Part shown: positions 1-6,253 of the stretch, in pieces | Layout: every line of letters starts with the position of its first letter | How positions within the stretch are numbered: position 1 is the first letter of the stretch | Assembly: GCA_030600865.1 (NCBI GenBank) | Contig: JAUVUS010000074.1 | Location: forward strand, 1-8,727 | Direction of reading: 5' to 3' | Length of the DNA: 8,727 bases | Source of the DNA: Bacteroidales bacterium | GTDB lineage: Bacteria > Bacteroidota > Bacteroidia > Bacteroidales > UBA12077 | The notes under the pieces: model-generated | What the model was told of the DNA's origin: nothing | The model's input: only the letters and a program-made list of their open reading frames with translations | Database searches by the model: none | Translations under genes and position numbers: made by a program

Positions 1-1207
1 AGAGGTTCCACCATTAACAAGTTTAAATAGAGAAAGAATTAATGATCAGGTTTATTTAACAGGTGTACTTAAAAAATATATTTTATATCCACAGAAATCA
101 GGAAAAATAAAAATTGATCCTTTTGAATTGGATGTTCATTATCAAAAGCCTGGTAATAGAAGATCGCGAAGTATGTTCGATGATTTTTTTGGCGCCATTG
201 ATAGTGAAGGCCGCAAGGTAATTAGTAATTCTGTTACAATCAATGTTTCCGATCTTCCTAAAAATAAACCGTTTAGTTTTTCAGGTGCGGTTGGTCAGCT
301 TAAATTATCAGCTTCAGTTGATAAGTCTGATGTAAATACGAATGATGCTGTTAACTTAAAAGTAAAAATTTAAGGAAGTGGAAATTTAAAATATATTAAT
401 CCGCTTAAGATTGAGTTTCCATCCGATTTTGATGTTTATGATCCAAAAGTAAGTGATAATATAAAATATTCGGAGAGTGGTGCACTAGGGAATAAAACTT
501 TCGAATACCTTATGATTCCACGTCATGCAGGAGAATTTACTATTCCTGCTTTTAGCTTTACGTACTTCGATACAAAGACAGATCAATACAAGACTCAGAA
601 AACCGGGCCTTTTAATATTAAGGTTGGAAAATCAGTAGGAGATACTATGCTTACAGTTTCTACTGCTTTTACAAAAGAAGATGTGAAATTTTTGGGTCAG
701 GATATACGATTTATTAAAAAGGATATTAAATTGAAGAATGCCAATCAATTTATATTTGGTTCCAGAACTTTCTATTTGGCTTATGTCTTTGGTATTATTC
801 TATTCTTCATAATTTTCTTATTACGCAGAAAGAAAATGAAAGAGAATACAAATGTTATGCTGGTTAAGAATAAGAAAGCTAATATGTTTGCCCGTAAGCG
901 ATTAAAGAAAGCTTCAGGTTTTATGAAACTAAACCAGCGGGAAACATTTTATGAAGAATTGGTAAAAGCTCTTTGGGGTTATATAAGTGATAAACTGGGA
1001 ATTCCTGTTGCCAATTTATCTAAAGATAATGTCCGAAGCGAGATGCTTAATAGAAAAATTGATGAACAATATATTGAACAAATATTAAATATTATTGATC
1101 GCTGCGAATATGCTCGTTATGCTCCGGTTACTGAAGAAACAAAAATGGATACTTTATATAAAGATGCAATTAAGGTTATTAGTAAGTTACAGCAAAAACT
1201 GAAATAG
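1..1207 (+). pseudogene. batD: BatD-like aerotolerance protein, 5'-truncated by window edge and interrupted by an in-frame TAA
   Basis: The reading frame enters at base 2 and stays open to 370, meets TAA at 371-373, then continues in the same frame without any indel to TAG at 1205-1207. About 400 sense codons are present; complete BatD proteins are, from memory, roughly 550-620 residues, so the N-terminus lies outside the window. The part before the stop reads like BatD beta-sandwich repeats (YILYPQKSGKIKIDPFEL). The stop sits where the family has its Gly/Ser-rich GSGNLK segment, so a one-base change from a serine codon such as TCA would explain it. After the stop come another Ig-like segment (RHAGEFTIPAFSFTYFD), one membrane helix at about 770-824 followed by RRKK, and a cytoplasmic helical tail of about 125 residues. 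BatD is a membrane-anchored, mainly periplasmic protein of the Bacteroides aerotolerance operon. Other genes here end normally at TAA or TAG, so codon reassignment is unlikely. It could be a young pseudogene or a base-calling error. Family call is strong; non-functionality is not. Confidence 0.82.
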
Positions 1208-1277
1208 TAAATTGGTGAAATAGTTAATGGTAATTATAGTTATGAAACACATCAATGATTAATTTAAAATATATCTA

Positions 1278-1297
1278 CCTGTTGGCAGATAGGCAGG
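1278..1297 (+). repeat. 20-bp double-palindrome unit, copy A
   Basis: The sequence CCTGTTGGCAGATAGGCAGG is a degenerate relative of three other 20-bp units in this window: the reverse strand of 6215-6234, the reverse strand of 6419-6438, and 8627-8646. The shared pattern is roughly YCTG near the left end and GGC at positions 16-17, with two alternative short hairpins in the better-kept copies. It lies between batD and batE and is the least well paired of the four. Confidence 0.5.
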
Positions 1298-1313
1298 GGT
1301 ATAATTATATAAT

Positions 1314-1334
1314 GAAATTTGAAACTTGAAATTC
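1314..1334 (-). repeat. Heptamer tandem repeat (GAAAYTT-type), three units
   Basis: Three successive 7-base units, GAAATTT, GAAACTT and GAAATTC, run from 1314 to 1334. They are the reverse complement of the CAAGTTT-type heptamers that follow batE at 2241-2268. It is a degenerate tandem repeat with no coding potential and nothing to indicate a function. Confidence 0.55.
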
Positions 1335-1388
1335 GAACCGAGTTTGCGAGCTCAATGACTGAAAGGAATTAAATTCTGAAGAAGACCA

Positions 1389-1406
1389 TCCCGAAAATTT
1401 TCGGGA
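1389..1406. repeat. Perfect 18-bp palindrome
   Basis: TCCCGAAAATTTTCGGGA is identical to its own reverse complement. With its flanks (CA before, C after) it matches the reverse strand of 8676-8696 in layout: CATCCCGA, an AT-rich centre, then TCGRGAC. No T-tract follows, so it is not a standard intrinsic terminator. A dispersed intergenic repeat is the likeliest explanation. Confidence 0.7.
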
Positions 1407-1483
1407 CTAATTTCTAGTTTCTACATATTAAGATTTTAAAATACAAGTAGCTGAAAATATATCAACTACAAAAATGCAAACAC

Positions 1484-2239
1484 ATGAAGAGAATTATATT
1501 TCTTATATTTTCAATATCAATTACGCTTTTCCTTAATGCACAGGAGGCAGACTCATTGCTGATTAAAGCAAACAATTTATACACAGAAGGTAAATACCAG
1601 GATGCAATAGATACTTACGAAAATATTTTAAAACTGGGATACGAATCACCTGAATTATACTATAATTTGGGGAATACATATTATAAGCAAAATGTAATTG
1701 CCCAAACTATTTTAAACTATGAAAAAGCTCTGCAATTAGCTCCAAATGATGAAGATATAAATTATAATCTTCAGTTAACAAATAGATTAGTTGTAGATAA
1801 AACTGTAGTTCTTCCTGTTTTTTTTGTTACCGGATGGGTAAGAAACCTAAAAAAAATATTCATATCGGATATTTGGGCCGTTATTAGTATAATATCATTT
1901 CTATTCGCATTACTTTTTATTTCTTTTTATTTATATAGTCGAAATTTAGGATTTAAGAAACTTTCCTTTTGGTTTGGATTTTTTATTGTAATTATTTCTA
2001 TAATCTCTTTTATATTTTCATATCAGCAGAAACAAAAAATATTAACTGGTGATACTGCCATAGTTATTAGTTCTTCAGTAACTGTAAAAAGCTCACCCGA
2101 TGCTAGCGGAACTGATTTATTTGTCATTCATGAAGGAACAAAGGTTTGGGTTGAAGACAAAATTTCAGAATGGAACGAAATAAAACTTAGCGATGGAAGT
2201 AAAGGATGGCTAAAAGTGAATGATATAGAGGAAATTTAG
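1484..2239 (+). CDS. batE: BatE-like aerotolerance protein (TPR, two membrane helices, SH3-like domain)
   Basis: This 251-residue protein has the full BatE architecture. An N-terminal signal peptide (residues 1-19, hydrophobic run IIFLIFSISITLFLNA) is followed by two TPR-like motifs at about 22-55 and 56-89 (YYNLGNTYYKQN, NYEKALQLAPND). Two membrane helices lie at about 131-151 and 163-180, and a bacterial SH3-like domain fills about 189-251, with W222 and the G241-W242 pair where such domains have conserved aromatic residues. BatE works with BatA-D in the membrane-associated Bacteroides aerotolerance system; its exact biochemical role is unsettled. It follows batD in the expected order, but 276 bp of repeat DNA separate the two, wider than usual for this operon, so it may not depend on the upstream promoter. 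An upstream ATG at 1473 is in another frame, and no Shine-Dalgarno precedes the chosen start. Confidence 0.85.
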   Translation: MKRIIFLIFSISITLFLNAQEADSLLIKANNLYTEGKYQDAIDTYENILKLGYESPELYYNLGNTYYKQNVIAQTILNYEKALQLAPNDEDINYNLQLTNRLVVDKTVVLPVFFVTGWVRNLKKIFISDIWAVISIISFLFALLFISFYLYSRNLGFKKLSFWFGFFIVIISIISFIFSYQQKQKILTGDTAIVISSSVTVKSSPDASGTDLFVIHEGTKVWVEDKISEWNEIKLSDGSKGWLKVNDIEEI

Positions 2240-2240
2240 T

Positions 2241-2268
2241 TTCAAGTTTAAAGTTTCAGGTTTCAAGG
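2241..2268 (+). repeat. Heptamer tandem repeat (TTCAAGT-type), four units
   Basis: Starting two bases after the batE stop codon, TTCAAGT, TTAAAGT, TTCAGGT and TTCAAGG follow in exact 7-base register. Further degenerate units (TTAAGTT, ACAAGCT, TCAAGTT) continue near 2290-2312. The same heptamer occurs on the opposite strand upstream of batE at 1314-1334, so batE is bracketed by inverted arrays. Confidence 0.6.
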
Positions 2269-2482
2269 CTGTCTATCGTAAACATATTTTAAGTTACAAG
2301 CTTCAAGTTGCATGTAAATTTAAAATAGGGTTTAGAGAGTTGGTAAATGTTACTGTATCCTGCATCCTGTCTATATACTCAATACTCTTTACTCATTACT
2401 ATTTAAAAGAATCATTCTATATTAATCCCTGTATTTAAACTTCACTTAAAACTTTTAGTCTTAAATTTAAAGTTTTAGTATC

Positions 2483-2713
2483 TTATAGTGCTGAAAGTTA
2501 TACCAATTCTTTTTCAAAATACCGTATATATTGTGGTGTTTTTAATATTAGAATGGTTAATGCCGATGCAATTTCAAAGGAGTATTTGGAATCTGAAATG
2601 GGTGAACAAATACGACAACGGCTTTAGCCCTCATGAGCGATAGCGAATAATTTGAAATGCTATCGGTATTATAGTGCTGAAAGCTATATGTATATATGTG
2701 CATATCGGCTTTC
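2483..2713. repeat. Structured intergenic element: paired 20-bp direct repeats and hairpins
   Basis: A 20-base motif, TTATAGTGCTGAAAGTTATA at 2483-2502, recurs at 2669-2688 with one change (T to C). Between them are a small hairpin GGC-TTTA-GCC (2620-2629) and CGATAGC/GCTATCG (2638-2644 with 2659-2665, 14-nt loop). The second repeat copy forms the left arm of a 14-bp hairpin: 2679-2692 pairs with 2699-2713 with one bulged base and wobble pairs. The layout is REP-like, but no partner transposase is visible. Confidence 0.6.
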
Positions 2714-2753
2714 GTAAAGCATTAAAACCTAAATTACTAAAAAAAATAAACCT

Positions 2754-3095
2754 ATGAGACCATTTAAAGGACTATTTCCACTTGCAACCTGGCTAATGCG
2801 TTTTGCGGTGGTGTTTTTTGTATTAACCACTTATTGGAAAACATTTACATTTTTCAATTTTCAAACTGTGATGTTTTATGTTTCTGCTATTTATGTAATT
2901 TTCTCAGTTCTTCTTTTTATTGGCGGATTATTACATAAAGGTAGTCTAACAGTTTTATCTTCTTTAATCCTGATTTTAGTTACAGGATACCACGCTTTTT
3001 TAAATTTGGAATCAAAACTGGATCATAATTTTGCAGTTTATGTTGTTTTAGGTTCCATATTCATATACTTTTTTACAACCGGTAATAAAAGATAA
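2754..3095 (+). CDS. Small four-helix inner-membrane protein of unknown function (DoxX-like in shape)
   Basis: The product is 113 residues and almost wholly hydrophobic, with four predicted membrane helices at about 9-26, 38-60, 64-82 and 91-108, and basic ends (MRPFK at the start, NKR at the end). Size and helix number resemble DoxX-like and MauE-like membrane proteins, but I see no diagnostic motif, so this is a resemblance of form only. One cytosine-free feature is notable: it contains no cysteine, which argues against a direct thiol-redox role. It stands alone, with more than 500 bp of repeat DNA upstream and a fold-back element downstream, so it is probably monocistronic. The ATG is preceded by an A-rich tract (CTAAAAAAAATAAACCT) without a Shine-Dalgarno, as is common in Bacteroidetes. 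I am confident that it is a real gene and unsure what it does. Confidence 0.7.
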   Translation: MRPFKGLFPLATWLMRFAVVFFVLTTYWKTFTFFNFQTVMFYVSAIYVIFSVLLFIGGLLHKGSLTVLSSLILILVTGYHAFLNLESKLDHNFAVYVVLGSIFIYFFTTGNKR

Positions 3096-3112
3096 TATAA
3101 ATGTTTGCTTAT

Positions 3113-3248
3113 TTACCTAACCACAGGAACTATATGCTGAAAATCAATTTATATGCCCCTAATCCGCCAAATGTTGGAAGCAAATTGATTTTCCTAACAC
3201 CCTTTAGGGATGGGGCAAATGAGGAAAATCAATCTCTGCTTTAGGTAA
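3113..3248. repeat. About 136-bp fold-back (MITE-like) element upstream of the FeS/AOR operon
   Basis: The outer ends TTACCTAA (3113-3120) and TTAGGTAA (3241-3248) are perfect inverted repeats. Inside, GAAAATCAATTT (3139-3150) pairs with AAATTGATTTTC (3182-3193), and the same right arm could instead pair as ATTGATTTTCC (3184-3194) with GGAAAATCAAT (3223-3233). CCC-TTTA-GGG at 3200-3209 forms a small central hairpin. The two large stems exclude each other because they share bases 3184-3193. No ORF lies within it. It ends 30 bp before the FeS start codon, so it could lie in or next to the operon's leader. Confidence 0.65.
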
Positions 3249-3278
3249 GTACACGGATAGTTATTAAAAATAAATCAC

Positions 3279-3950
3279 ATGAATAATACAAAAAAATATA
3301 CCCGAAGGCACTTTCTTCAGGATATGGCTTTTGGTGGTGGTGGATTAATTGTGTTGGGAACTTTTGGTTTTCGAATCTTTAAAGATAAAGAACAAAACCT
3401 TATAAAAGCTATTAGTGTAAATTTTGAGAAATGTACGGGATGCAGGACTTGCGAAACTGCTTGCTCTGCATACAATCATCCAATTGTCATTGATAATGAA
3501 AAAGTAAATGGTTTAGGAAATCCACATTATTCAAATATTAAAGTATATCATTTTAATCCTGATATTGATATTCCATCAACTTGTGCACTTTGCCCTGATG
3601 CACCATGCATTGAAGCCTGTCCTGTCGCTCCTGATATGATTACAGGTCGAAAGGCTTTGTACCGTGATGATAACATGAGCATTAAAAATGATACTGAACG
3701 GTGCATAGGCTGCATGCAATGTGCAAAGGCTTGTGAAAATATTCGTGGTGGAATTATTCATTCAAATCCCGAAACACATAAGCCGGAAGGTATGTGTACA
3801 CTTTGTGATGGCAATCCTCATTGTGTTGAAAATTGTCCGTTCGGAGCTTTAGACTATATTGAAATACCTGCCGATCGTGACATAGCAAATTTAGCACCCG
3901 CAAAAATTGCAGAAAGGCTGATTAAACAACTGTATAACATAAATGTTTAG
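3279..3950 (+). CDS. Four-cluster [4Fe-4S] electron-transfer protein with Tat-like leader, partner of AOR
   Basis: The 223-residue protein carries 16 cysteines in four ferredoxin-type sets: C52-C55-C58-C62, C102-C105-C110-C114, C142-C145-C148-C152 and C173-C176-C182-C186. This is the layout of the electron-transfer FeS subunits of the DmsB/HybA type and of polyferredoxins that accompany some AOR-family enzymes; E. coli YdhY beside YdhV is a familiar parallel. Its expected job is to pass electrons between the aldehyde-oxidising subunit and another carrier. The N-terminus has a twin-arginine motif, T8-R9-R10-H11-F12-L13-Q14, followed by a glycine-rich hydrophobic run (MAFGGGGLIVLGTFGF). No clear AxA cleavage site follows, so the leader may be an uncleaved anchor or non-functional. 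Its stop codon (3948-3950) lies nine bases before the AOR start, so the two are surely cotranscribed. The ATG at 3279 is needed to include the leader. No cytochrome or quinone-reactive subunit is seen nearby, so the final electron acceptor is unknown. Confidence 0.88.
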   Translation: MNNTKKYTRRHFLQDMAFGGGGLIVLGTFGFRIFKDKEQNLIKAISVNFEKCTGCRTCETACSAYNHPIVIDNEKVNGLGNPHYSNIKVYHFNPDIDIPSTCALCPDAPCIEACPVAPDMITGRKALYRDDNMSIKNDTERCIGCMQCAKACENIRGGIIHSNPETHKPEGMCTLCDGNPHCVENCPFGALDYIEIPADRDIANLAPAKIAERLIKQLYNINV

Positions 3951-3960
3951 GAGGGAATCA
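3948..3960 (+). promoter_or_regulatory. Strong Shine-Dalgarno for the AOR gene, overlapping the upstream stop codon
   Basis: AGGAGGG (3949-3955) begins inside the TAG of the FeS gene and sits four bases before the AOR ATG. None of the other gene starts in the window has a comparable purine-rich motif. It fixes the AOR start and suggests coupled or enhanced translation of the catalytic subunit. Confidence 0.8.
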
Positions 3961-5780
3961 TGGCAATAAATGGATATTATGGACAATTACTCGATATAAA
4001 TCTTACCACAGGAGAAATTAATAAATCTCAGATTCCTGAAGAAGATCTTAAACGATTTATCGGAGGACGTGGTTTAGGAACTATAATATTATGGGATAAA
4101 TTACCCGGACCGGGTGTTGACCCGTTGTCGCCCGAAAATGTATTGTTATTTATGCCGGGACCCTTTTCAGGATTACCTATTCCATCTTCATCACGAACAA
4201 CAGTGGTAACAAAATCAACACGTACATCTGCAGTGAATTCAAAATATGAACATGGTTCAACTGTTAGTTATTCTAATATGGGAGGATTTTTTGGTCCTGA
4301 AATTAAATTTGCCGGTTATGATGGAATATGTATTACAGGAAAAGCTGATAAACCTGTATACATTAAAATTGAAGATGATAATGTAGAAATAATTGATGCC
4401 GGTAAATTCTGGGGTATGGGAACCGAAGAATTCGATAATGCACTGATTGATGAACTGGGAGATCGTAAATTTGAATCATGTTATATTGGTCCTGCAGGTG
4501 AACAACTTATACCTATGGCATCGATTCTAAATACTGCTGCTCGTGCTGCAGGCCGCGGAGGAACTGGATGTGTAATGGGATCAAAGAATCTTAAAGCTAT
4601 TGCTATTAAAGGAACTCAATCGCCTAAGCTTGGAGATCATAAAGCGTATATTGAATTATTATCAAAAGTGCGAAAGTCATTTCGTGAAGATAATACCGAT
4701 GAGTTAAAATGGTGGCGACATGGAGGAACAACTGGCGCATTAACCAGTTCAAGCCGAAACGGAACACAAGCTGTTAAAAATTATGGCGAAGGTACATTCG
4801 GTGAAATTGAGAAAATTGGAACCGAAGCTAATCGCGAAAAGGTATGGAAACGTGATTTTGCTTGTTTCTCATGTCATTTAGCATGTAAAAAAAGTGGTAT
4901 AGCCAAAGGCTCGTATAGTGTTATGGTACACGATGGCCCTGAATATGAAACAGGAACAATGCTGGGTGCTAACTTATTAATTTCTGATTTATCAGGATTA
5001 CAAAAACTTATTGCTGTTGCCGATGATTATGGTATTGATATTATTTCTGTTGGTAATACCATTGGGTTTTTAATGGAAGCTTATGAAAAAGGATTAATTG
5101 ATAAAGCTTATCTTGATAATATAGATCTAAAGTGGGGCGATGTAGCTGCGTCTTTAGAAATGATGCATAAAATATGTAATCGGGAAGGAATTGGCGACAA
5201 AGCTTGTAATGGTGTTAAATATATGGCTAATGAAATTGGACAGGATTCACATAAATTTGCTATACATGTAAAAGGGCACGAACTCGCTGCATGGAATGTG
5301 CCGGTTAATTCTGATTACTGGAGCATAACATATGCAACAAGTAACCGTGGCGCATGCCACATGAATGGTGGTTCGCCTGACAGTCAGGATGATGCTGCTC
5401 TTCGCGATTCTATTGCTGCATGTAGTTTTGCAAGTACCTGGTACAAGGATGAAATAAGTTATGCGAAATTTCTTACAGCAATTACAGGTTTAGATTGGAG
5501 TGAGGAAGAGTTTGCCAAAGCGGGAACACGAATATTTACACTCGAAAAAATGTTCAATTACCGCGAAGGTTTTAATATTAACGATGATGTTTTACCTCCA
5601 AAATTCTTTGAAAACAAATTTACTGTTGGCGATCATAAAGGAGCTATTGTAGATAGAAACTTTTTCAAGAATCATCTTGCAGACTATTATAAACTGCGTG
5701 CCTGGGATACCAAAACATCAAAACCAAAAAACGAAACACTTATTGATCTCGATTTAGGATTTACAATCGAGAGAACATAA
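3960..5780 (+). CDS. aor: Tungsten/molybdenum aldehyde ferredoxin oxidoreductase family catalytic subunit
   Basis: The 606-residue product has the length of classical AOR (Pyrococcus furiosus AOR is 605). The N-terminal domain (about 1-210) includes the typical GGRGLGT, GPFSG and AARAAGRGGTGCVMGSKNLKA segments that wrap the pterin cofactor. The C-terminal part carries the [4Fe-4S] ligands C302-x2-C305-x3-C309 and, as fourth ligand, C488. The two pterin-binding motifs appear as D355-x-x-G358-x-D360 and D483-S-I-A-A-C488; the second departs from the usual D-x-x-G-L-C. E328 and E330 in PEYET lie where the family has its catalytic-site glutamate. The family oxidises aldehydes to acids, or reduces acids, with a tungsto- or molybdo-bispterin, normally oxygen-sensitively, with ferredoxin-type partners. 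Substrate cannot be read from sequence. There is no signal peptide of its own, so it is cytoplasmic unless carried by the Tat-like partner encoded just upstream. No cofactor synthesis or tungstate transport genes are in the window. Confidence 0.92.
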   Translation: MAINGYYGQLLDINLTTGEINKSQIPEEDLKRFIGGRGLGTIILWDKLPGPGVDPLSPENVLLFMPGPFSGLPIPSSSRTTVVTKSTRTSAVNSKYEHGSTVSYSNMGGFFGPEIKFAGYDGICITGKADKPVYIKIEDDNVEIIDAGKFWGMGTEEFDNALIDELGDRKFESCYIGPAGEQLIPMASILNTAARAAGRGGTGCVMGSKNLKAIAIKGTQSPKLGDHKAYIELLSKVRKSFREDNTDELKWWRHGGTTGALTSSSRNGTQAVKNYGEGTFGEIEKIGTEANREKVWKRDFACFSCHLACKKSGIAKGSYSVMVHDGPEYETGTMLGANLLISDLSGLQKLIAVADDYGIDIISVGNTIGFLMEAYEKGLIDKAYLDNIDLKWGDVAASLEMMHKICNREGIGDKACNGVKYMANEIGQDSHKFAIHVKGHELAAWNVPVNSDYWSITYATSNRGACHMNGGSPDSQDDAALRDSIAACSFASTWYKDEISYAKFLTAITGLDWSEEEFAKAGTRIFTLEKMFNYREGFNINDDVLPPKFFENKFTVGDHKGAIVDRNFFKNHLADYYKLRAWDTKTSKPKNETLIDLDLGFTIERT

Positions 5781-5800
5781 TTTGCTTATTAGCTTTTGCT

Positions 5801-5863
5801 GTTAACTTAAAATATCTTTTTTTATTCCCCCTTTTTTAAAAGGGGGCTAGGGGGATTAAAATT
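5801..5863 (+). repeat. Palindromic C/G-tract element, copy 1 (uninterrupted)
   Basis: The element begins GTTAACTTAAAATATC, runs through a T-tract, and contains a nine-base-pair stem formed by CCCCCTTTT and AAAAGGGGG (5827-5846), followed by CTAGGGGGATTAAAATT. It starts 20 bp after the AOR stop codon. The hairpin could slow transcription, but no T-tract follows it on either strand, so I do not call it a terminator. It recurs at 6377-6458. Confidence 0.8.
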
Positions 5864-6133
5864 CATACTTCCAAACCTTTATTTCCCCAGCTGGCGCCGA
5901 CATGCTTGTCTGTCGAAGGGTGACTTTTTTCCTGTTTTGTGCACGTCATGATCGTTCAGAAAATGTATATTTGATTATCAATACATTAAGGTCTGAAAAT
6001 TGATAATTTGGGTCATGCGGACACAATTATATTGTTTTTTAATGCGATAAAATTTAAATTTTTATTCTGTTGCTAATTAGAACATAGCGGGCTGGAAGGC
6101 TCAAAAGGCGGGCAATGCGTTGGAATGAATTGA

Positions 6134-6193
6134 CAATCATATGAAATATCCGCAAAGAGGTTTATCCAGCTTTTCGTGATATTTCTATGATTG
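6134..6193. repeat. Long imperfect hairpin
   Basis: The 24-base left arm (6134-6157, starting CAATCATATGAAATATC) pairs with 6170-6193 (ending GATATTTCTATGATTG), with one extra base in each arm and one internal mismatch. The 12-base loop AGGTTTATCCAG can itself close by GG/CC. It is nested between GCTCAAAA and TTTTGAGC at 6099-6106 and 6235-6242. It could be a decayed mobile element or a structured RNA; nothing in the sequence decides. Confidence 0.6.
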
Positions 6194-6201
6194 GCAAGAG
6201 C

Positions 6202-6216
6202 GGGATGAAGCATCCC
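6202..6216. repeat. Short perfect hairpin GGGATG-AAG-CATCCC
   Basis: Six perfect base pairs close a three-base loop. It abuts the 20-bp double-palindrome unit at 6215-6234 and forms part of a run of hairpins. No T-tract follows, so it is not an intrinsic terminator. Confidence 0.6.
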
Positions 6217-6234
6217 AGCCTGCCGGCTGGCAGG
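6215..6234 (-). repeat. 20-bp double-palindrome unit, copy B
   Basis: CCAGCCTGCCGGCTGGCAGG can fold in two exclusive ways: CCAGCC-TGCC-GGCTGG (6215-6230) or CCTGCC-GGCT-GGCAGG (6219-6234), each with six perfect pairs and a four-base loop. Its reverse complement agrees with copy D (8627-8646) at 15 of 20 positions. Confidence 0.7.
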
Positions 6235-6253
6235 TTTTGAGCTTGATTCTTTG

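Larger units (their letters stand above)
2240..2753. other. Repeat-rich noncoding stretch between batE and the small membrane protein gene
   Basis: No convincing complete gene is present in these 514 bases. The first part (2241-2312) holds TTCAAGT-type heptamers. The second half (2483-2713) holds a pair of 20-bp direct repeats and several short hairpins. A frame open from 2451 to 2627 without a good upstream start ends in 24 codons from an ATG at 2553 (MVNADAISKEYLESEM, then eight more); its composition is protein-like, so it may be a gene remnant, but it is too short to assign. An overlapping frame at 2488-2650 is also open and is probably chance. No terminator with a T-tract is seen after batE. 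Confidence 0.6.

Noticed and set aside
371..373. Stop-codon reassignment or programmed readthrough in batD
   Set aside because: TAA serves as a normal terminator elsewhere here (for example the AOR gene at 5778-5780 and the DUF3024 gene at 8158-8160), and no special structure or context follows 373.
2241..2312. CRISPR-like or coding repeat array
   Set aside because: The units are 7-base, contiguous and degenerate, with no spacers.
2488..2650. Open frame of 54 codons starting at GTG
   Set aside because: It begins within a repeated motif, overlaps another open frame, and matches no family I know.
3096..3278. Molybdenum/tungsten cofactor riboswitch upstream of the AOR operon
   Set aside because: I could not match the conserved Moco-aptamer core; the palindromes there are better explained as a fold-back repeat. 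A covariance-model search would decide.
3576..3761. Minus-strand ORF inside the FeS gene
   Set aside because: It is the antisense shadow of a strongly conserved cysteine-rich coding region and has no initiation context of its own.
5827..5846. Intrinsic terminator for the AOR gene
   Set aside because: The stem is strong, but neither strand has a T-tract after it, and the same element recurs at 6377 away from any gene end.
5881..5920. Fifth copy of the 20-bp double-palindrome family
   Set aside because: CTGGCGCCGACATGCTTGTC and its flank share only scattered bases with the consensus and do not form the paired hairpins.
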